Of a stretch of 43,052 bases of DNA, positions 38,898 to 43,052 are shown one piece after another. Below the pieces are notes generated by a model. It searched no databases, was not told where the DNA came from, and saw only the letters and a list, made by a program, of their open reading frames with translations. Source of the stretch: an uncultured Polycyclovorans sp. (GTDB taxonomy: Bacteria; Pseudomonadota; Gammaproteobacteria; Nevskiales; Nevskiaceae); assembly GCA_936928855.1 (NCBI GenBank), contig CAKZHZ010000107.1, positions 1 to 43,052 on the forward strand, in the 5' to 3' direction. A program made the translations under genes and the position numbers. Position 1 is the stretch's first letter. Each line of letters begins with the position of its first letter.

Positions 38898-40214
38898 ATG
38901 CCCACGCGGCGGCCCGGCGACAGTCCCGATCCGGGACGGCGGCGGCTGATGGGGGGCGCGCTGGCAGCGACCACGCTGATGCTGCCGGCGCTGCTGCGTG
39001 CCCGCCGTGGCCCTCATGTAGTGATCGTCGGTGGCGGCTTCGCGGGCGGTGCCTGTGCCCATTGGCTGCAGCGCTTCTTGCCGGAGGCGGTGATCACCGT
39101 GGTGGAGCGGCAGGCCACGCAGGTCAGCGGCTACTTCTGCAACCTGGTGTTGGCGGGGCTGCTGCCGGAGGCGGCGATCCGCCATGCGCTGGTCGACCAG
39201 CGCCGCGCGCAGGTCCGCACCCTGGAGGCCGAGGTGACCGGGGTTGATCCCGGGCTGCGCGTGTTGCGCCTCCGCGACGGTCGGCGGTTGCACTACGATC
39301 GTCTGGTGCTGGCCATCGGCATCCGTCACCGTATCGATGCCATCGAAGGCTATGGTGCGAGCGCCTTGCGGTCCCATCCACCGGCCTGGCCGGGCACCCT
39401 GGCCGATCTGCGGCAGGTGGCGGCTCGGCTGGAAGCCTTGCCGCAAGGCGGAGTCCTGGCGCTGGTACCGCCGCCCAACCCCTATCGCTGCCCGCCCGGA
39501 CCTTACGAGCGGGCCACCTTGTTTGCCCACCGCCTGCAGGCGCGCAATCCGCGCGCCAAGGTGCTCATCCTCGACCCGAAAGACGACTTCACCAAGCATG
39601 CGCTGTTTGCCGAGGCCTGGGCCAACCGCTACCCCGGCCGCGTGGAATGGCTGGGGCGTGCGCAGGGGGGTACACCGCAATCCCTGGACCTGCGCACCGG
39701 CCACCTGCGGCTGGTCAACGGAGCGCGTCTGCGGGTGGACTGGATTCACTATCTTCCCCCACAGCGGGCGGCCGGTCTGGCAGACCGCCTCGGCATCGCC
39801 GGAGTGGAGGGCTGGGTGGCGGTCGAGGCCGAGCAGTTGCGGTTGCCGGGCGAAGACGCCATCCACGCCATCGGCGATGCCGTGGACCTGGCACCGATGC
39901 CGAAATCCGCCTTTGCCGCCAATGAACAGGCGCGGCGCTGTGCTGCGGCGATCGCGGCAGCATACGGTGCCGACATCCCGCCCCTGGGCTGGCTGGCCAA
40001 CACCTGCTACAGCCACGTGGGACCCGGACAGGCCGTCAGCATCGGGGCCCTCTACGAAGCGCACGATGGCCGGCTGGCCGCCATTGCCGGCAGCCATCAC
40101 ATCACCCCGACAGGCGTTGACCGGGCGCATGCCGCCGCCGAGTCGGCGCGTGCCCATCAACTCTACCGACACCTTCGGCACATCTGTTTCAACCGACCGG
40201 CGTCAGCGTCGTGA
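38898..40214 (+). CDS. Flavocytochrome c sulfide dehydrogenase-like flavoprotein (SoxF/FccB-like)
   Basis: 438 residues. The N-terminus has RRRLMGGALAATTLMLPALL, a twin-arginine-like export signal. The FAD-binding motif VVIVGGGFAGGACAHWLQRF follows. All three FccB cysteines are at matching spacing: Cys81 (GYFCNLV; FAD-linking Cys in FccB), Cys198 in the family signature NPYRCPPGPYERA, and Cys370 (ANTCYS), the latter two forming the redox disulfide in FccB. FccB oxidises sulfide and passes electrons to a diheme partner; none is here, but monoheme PedF is next. It starts four bases after the pentapeptide gene. Function in an alcohol oxidation cluster is unknown; sulfur chemistry on the neighbouring SoxYZ-like carrier is one possibility. 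Confidence 0.87.
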   Translation: MPTRRPGDSPDPGRRRLMGGALAATTLMLPALLRARRGPHVVIVGGGFAGGACAHWLQRFLPEAVITVVERQATQVSGYFCNLVLAGLLPEAAIRHALVDQRRAQVRTLEAEVTGVDPGLRVLRLRDGRRLHYDRLVLAIGIRHRIDAIEGYGASALRSHPPAWPGTLADLRQVAARLEALPQGGVLALVPPPNPYRCPPGPYERATLFAHRLQARNPRAKVLILDPKDDFTKHALFAEAWANRYPGRVEWLGRAQGGTPQSLDLRTGHLRLVNGARLRVDWIHYLPPQRAAGLADRLGIAGVEGWVAVEAEQLRLPGEDAIHAIGDAVDLAPMPKSAFAANEQARRCAAAIAAAYGADIPPLGWLANTCYSHVGPGQAVSIGALYEAHDGRLAAIAGSHHITPTGVDRAHAAAESARAHQLYRHLRHICFNRPASAS

Positions 40215-40363
40215 CACCCTGTTCCATCAGCGATACACCATTGAATTTATTCGACTTATGGAGGGTCGACGGGGGCATGTGGCGGTCGCAGAATCGGTCC
40301 ATGCACCCCCTGCGCACGGCCCTCGGGCACGGCGCATTCAAGCACCCCTATGGAGGAAGTCCC

Positions 40364-40801
40364 ATGACGATGCGTACCTCGCAATTGCTGTTGCTCTTCG
40401 CGCTGCTGACCCCCATTGCCGCAGTATCGGCCCATGGCAATGTGACACCGCAGGCAGTCGATACCGAGGGTCTGCCGCCGGTGGACGGCTGGAGCGATCA
40501 CAACCCCTATCGTGCCCTGGCGCCGGCGCAGCGGGCGAAGATCGAAAAGATGGGTGACACCGCCTATCACCAGACCTGTGCCGGTTGCCATGGACTGGGT
40601 GCCAAGTCCGGCGGCATCGCGCCCGATCTGCGCCTGCTGGCCCCGGAAACCGATGATGGTTATTTCGTCAGCCGCATCCGCACCGGTGGGCGGGGCATGC
40701 CGCAGTTCGAGGGGATACTCCAGCCGGAAGCCGCGTGGGCGATCAAGACCTGGCTCGACACCCTGCACGAAGCGGCGATGGAAGAGCGCTATGGGCCCTA
40801 G
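40364..40801 (+). CDS. pedF: Cytochrome c550 PedF
   Basis: 145 residues from ATG 40364 (GGAGGAAG upstream); the longer open frame to 40211 is not supported. A signal peptide ends near VSAHG. The mature N-terminus HGNVTPQAVDTEGLPPV is characteristic of PedF. One heme site CAGCH (Cys72, Cys75, His76) is followed by the Met-ligand loop GGRGMPQFEG. It is the electron acceptor of the PQQ alcohol dehydrogenase in the periplasm. Its stop overlaps the next gene. The 149-base gap before it has no clear -24/-12 element. Confidence 0.92.
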   Translation: MTMRTSQLLLLFALLTPIAAVSAHGNVTPQAVDTEGLPPVDGWSDHNPYRALAPAQRAKIEKMGDTAYHQTCAGCHGLGAKSGGIAPDLRLLAPETDDGYFVSRIRTGGRGMPQFEGILQPEAAWAIKTWLDTLHEAAMEERYGP

Positions 40802-41570
40802 CCGCCGGCTGCTGCTCGGTATCGTGCTGATCTCGGGCAGTGTGTCGCTGGCGTCGGCGGCCAACCCGCCGGACCCCTTGCAGTCTCCGACCTGGGAGGC
40901 CATGCACCAGCGCGTGCTCTCGGGCGCGTCCTATCAGTTCAGCGATGCGGTGCGCGTGATCATGCCCGAGCGCGCTGAGGACGCCACGCGAGTGCCCGTA
41001 CACGTCGAGCTTCGGGGCCTCGATAACCCGCGTGAACTGGTGATCTTCGCTGATCTCAATCCGATCACCGAGGTCATCCGCCTGCGCGCGGATTCGACAT
41101 TGCCCGCGCGCGGGGTGGGCATACAGATGAAAGTGCAGCAGGCCACGCCGATCCGCGCCGCGGTGCGTGACGCCCAGGGACAATGGCATGTGGCGGGGCA
41201 CTGGATCAGCGCCGCGGGTGGCGGATGCGGGGCGCCCAGTCGCGCCAGCGTCAATCCGGACTGGAACCGAGATTTCGGCCTGGCGACCGGGCGCCGCTGG
41301 GTCCGGCATACCGGTACCGTGCCGCACACCCGGATCAATGTGCTCATTCACCACCCGATGGACACCGGCTTCGTTGCCGGCATCCCGCGGTTCCACCTGG
41401 AACGGGTCGCGGTGCGGACGCCATCGGGAGCGTCGGTGCTGGAGGCCATGCTGTCGGCCGCGGTGTCGGAAAACCCCATCCTGTCGTTCGACCTTCCCGG
41501 TACCGACACGGTCGCCGTGGAAGCACGCGACAACAACGGCAACCCCTTCGTGGTCGAGTGGGTGAACTGA
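40791..41570 (+). CDS. Quinoprotein-associated SoxYZ-like carrier protein (SoxY-SoxZ fusion)
   Basis: 259 residues from ATG 40791, overlapping the end of pedF by 11 bases. A signal peptide ends near SLASA. The N-terminal half resembles SoxY, and its carrier motif AGGGCGAPS places Cys146 where SoxY has its swinging GGCGG cysteine. The C-terminal half (FGLATGRRWVRHTGTVPHTR, HHPMDTGFVAGIPRFHLE) resembles SoxZ. SoxYZ covalently carries sulfur intermediates; this fused family, seen beside PQQ dehydrogenases (the TIGR04557 type, as I recall), has no proven cargo. The motif is internal rather than C-terminal, unlike true SoxY. Confidence 0.88.
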   Translation: MGPSRRLLLGIVLISGSVSLASAANPPDPLQSPTWEAMHQRVLSGASYQFSDAVRVIMPERAEDATRVPVHVELRGLDNPRELVIFADLNPITEVIRLRADSTLPARGVGIQMKVQQATPIRAAVRDAQGQWHVAGHWISAAGGGCGAPSRASVNPDWNRDFGLATGRRWVRHTGTVPHTRINVLIHHPMDTGFVAGIPRFHLERVAVRTPSGASVLEAMLSAAVSENPILSFDLPGTDTVAVEARDNNGNPFVVEWVN

Positions 41571-41583
41571 GGTGACGGATCTC

Positions 41584-42558
41584 ATGCCGGCGCTGCGGGG
41601 CACGCTCGTGTGGCGTCTCATCGGGTTGCTGGCACTGCTGGTGGCGGGGTGGGTCCCCGAGGTGCCGGCCGAGGGTAGCCGGACGTACCGTCTGGAGCCG
41701 GTCGCCGTCGGGGACGGGGTGTGGATGATCGAGGGCGGCCCCGGCCACTTTGACCGGGACAACGGCGGTGCCATCGTCAACATCGGCCTCATCGAAACCG
41801 ATCAGGGAGTGGTGCTGGTGGATGCGGGCCCCTCGCGTGCATATGGCGAGGCACTGCAGGCTGCGGTCCGCCGCACGTTCGGCCGCCCGGTGCAGCGCGT
41901 GCTGCTGACCCACCGTCATCCCGATCATGTGCTGGGCGCCCAGGTGTTTCCATCAGAGCGCGTGTGCGCGGCGGCCGGGACCCGCGCGGTGCTGGCGGAG
42001 GAGGGGCAGGCCATGGTCGACGATCTGTTTCGCCTGCTGGGCGACTGGATGCGCGGCACGCGCGCAGTGCAGCCGGGCTGCAGCCTCGAGGCGGGGACGA
42101 TCGATGTCGACGGGCGGCAGCTGCGTATCCTCGCGGCCGGCGGGCACAGTGGCGCCGAGGGTGACTGGATGGTGCTTGATGTCGCCAGCGATACCCTGTT
42201 CGCCGGAGACCTCGTGTTCAGTCGGCGCGCACCCACCACCCCGCATGCCGACCTCCGACGCTGGCGTCAGGCGCTGACCGTGATCGAGGCGCTGGCGCCC
42301 GCCCGTGTCATCCCCGGGCACGGCCCACTGCAGCCGGGCCTGAAGGCGGTGGACGATACCCGCCGCTGGCTCGATGCGCTTGAGGCCGGACTGTGGCAAG
42401 CCGCGGCGGCGGGCCTGAGCATGGGCGAAGCGCTGGCGTTGCCGGTTGATCCCGCCTTCGCCGCATGGGATCAGGCGGGAGCAGAGTACGTCCGCTCGGT
42501 GAATCATCTTTATCCCGGCATCATGGCCCGGGTGCTCAAGGGCGAGTCGGGGCCATGA
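41584..42558 (+). CDS. Quinoprotein relay zinc metallohydrolase (SoxH-like metallo-beta-lactamase fold)
   Basis: 324 residues from ATG 41584, with GAGGTG nine bases upstream; GTG 41572 is an alternative. A signal peptide or anchor (about 10-33) directs it to the periplasm. Zinc ligands are in THRHPDHVLGA (His110, His112, Asp114, His115), GGHSGAEGD (His188), LFAGDLVF (bridging Asp) and VIPGHGP (His). It resembles SoxH and the hydrolases found beside PQQ dehydrogenases. A thioester or persulfide on the SoxYZ-like carrier is a plausible but unproven substrate. It is tightly packed between the carrier gene and the last gene. Confidence 0.88.
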   Translation: MPALRGTLVWRLIGLLALLVAGWVPEVPAEGSRTYRLEPVAVGDGVWMIEGGPGHFDRDNGGAIVNIGLIETDQGVVLVDAGPSRAYGEALQAAVRRTFGRPVQRVLLTHRHPDHVLGAQVFPSERVCAAAGTRAVLAEEGQAMVDDLFRLLGDWMRGTRAVQPGCSLEAGTIDVDGRQLRILAAGGHSGAEGDWMVLDVASDTLFAGDLVFSRRAPTTPHADLRRWRQALTVIEALAPARVIPGHGPLQPGLKAVDDTRRWLDALEAGLWQAAAAGLSMGEALALPVDPAFAAWDQAGAEYVRSVNHLYPGIMARVLKGESGP

Positions 42559-42962
42559 GTCCCTGGCGATGGGCGATGGCCCTGTGGTGCACGGCCGCGA
42601 TGGCCGATCCGGCGACCCTCCCGACTGCGCTGCTGGCCTGTCGTGCCCATGTCGATGCCGCCGAGCGCCTGCGCTGCTATGACCATCTCGATCCCGGTGT
42701 CACCGCAGGTGCCCGTCTACTGGCGCAGGGCCACAACGAAGGGCAGGATATTCCCCTGACACTGGCCGCTCCCGCCACGCTGTGGATCGTGCACGACGAC
42801 GCCATCCTGGTGGCAACCCTGGAGACGCCCGACGGGGAGATCCTGCGCAACCTGCATCTGGCCGGGCCCGGGCGTTTGCGGGTGCCCGTGACCGCGGCCG
42901 GTGACTATCGCCTGCGGCTGTCCGCCACCGGCCGCTGGACGGTGCATCTGCGCGCCGATTGA
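42555..42962 (+). CDS. Small exported protein of unknown function
   Basis: 135 residues from ATG 42555, which overlaps the upstream stop (ATGA), so it is coupled to the metallohydrolase. A short signal peptide ends near MADP (about 18). A conserved-looking LLACRAHVDAAERLRCYDHLD near residue 27-47 is a CxxxxD...RLxCYD pattern found at the N-terminus of several periplasmic proteins, including some VasI-like ones. The rest is a small beta-rich domain (LWIVHDDAILVATLE, GDYRLRLSATGRWTVHL). Two cysteines in the motif could pair. No function can be assigned; the context points to the alcohol oxidation cluster. Confidence 0.72.
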   Translation: MSPWRWAMALWCTAAMADPATLPTALLACRAHVDAAERLRCYDHLDPGVTAGARLLAQGHNEGQDIPLTLAAPATLWIVHDDAILVATLETPDGEILRNLHLAGPGRLRVPVTAAGDYRLRLSATGRWTVHLRAD

Positions 42963-43052
42963 TGCACCGGATCTAGTGTGCTGTTCCGCAAATACCTTTG
43001 CGAAATCGCGGGTTCTTTTCGCGTCTGGCGGCGTTGCGCCTCCTCGCCATAG
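42963..43052. other. Non-coding end of window with small inverted repeats
   Basis: CGCAAA/TTTGCG (42989-43003) and GGCG/CGCC-type repeats give this 90-base tail a hairpin-rich look. GGTATTTGCG on the minus strand here recurs at 15920. No gene start is seen before the window ends. Confidence 0.3.

Noticed and set aside
40215..40363. Sigma-54 promoter before pedF
   Set aside because: GG- and GC-like pieces occur but never at the required ten-base spacing; no -24/-12 element could be supported.

Overview
The window looks like the chromosome of a GC-rich gammaproteobacterium. Support comes from gene order (dnaA-dnaN-recF-gyrB; pilMNOPQ-aroK-aroB-dgt; gltB-gltD; purE-purK), from RecF, GyrB and PilQ of gammaproteobacterial type, and from a pedF/exaA-type ethanol oxidation cluster. 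Genus cannot be named from sequence alone.

Layout. 1-1660 is a chimera that does not fit the rest: the C-terminal tail of a TonB-dependent receptor is joined in frame to a headless and tailless Methylobacterium-like methanol dehydrogenase gene (mxaF), which breaks into the 3' end of purE. From about 1654 the sequence is ordinary: purE end, purK, then a minus-strand run dnaA, dnaN, recF, gyrB, degV-like, parA-like (10859 down to 2882). The dnaA-dnaN gap (9265-9497) looks like a replication origin, and recF carries two perfect parS palindromes. Next come rpmE2, gltA, a conserved unknown gene, PBP1A, and the type IV pilus assembly operon pilMNOPQ running into aroK, aroB and dgt. An LplT-like transporter fused to an acyltransferase, gltB and gltD follow.

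The accessory part is 32.1-43.05 kb. A 132-bp nested palindrome precedes a sigma-54 activator (GAF-PAS-AAA-Fis). Diverging from it are a porin and exaA, each behind an intact -24/-12 promoter and sharing upstream motifs. Then come a pentapeptide-repeat exported protein, a flavocytochrome-c sulfide-dehydrogenase-like flavoprotein, cytochrome c550 PedF, a fused SoxYZ-like carrier, a SoxH-like zinc metallohydrolase and a small exported protein. Together they read as a regulated periplasmic PQQ alcohol oxidation system: the porin would admit substrate, ExaA oxidises alcohol, PedF takes electrons, and the SoxF/SoxY-SoxZ/SoxH look-alikes form a 'quinoprotein relay' whose chemistry is unknown. SoxAX, SoxB and SoxCD are absent here, as are PQQ biosynthesis genes. 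This module is the best candidate for an under-described system in the window.
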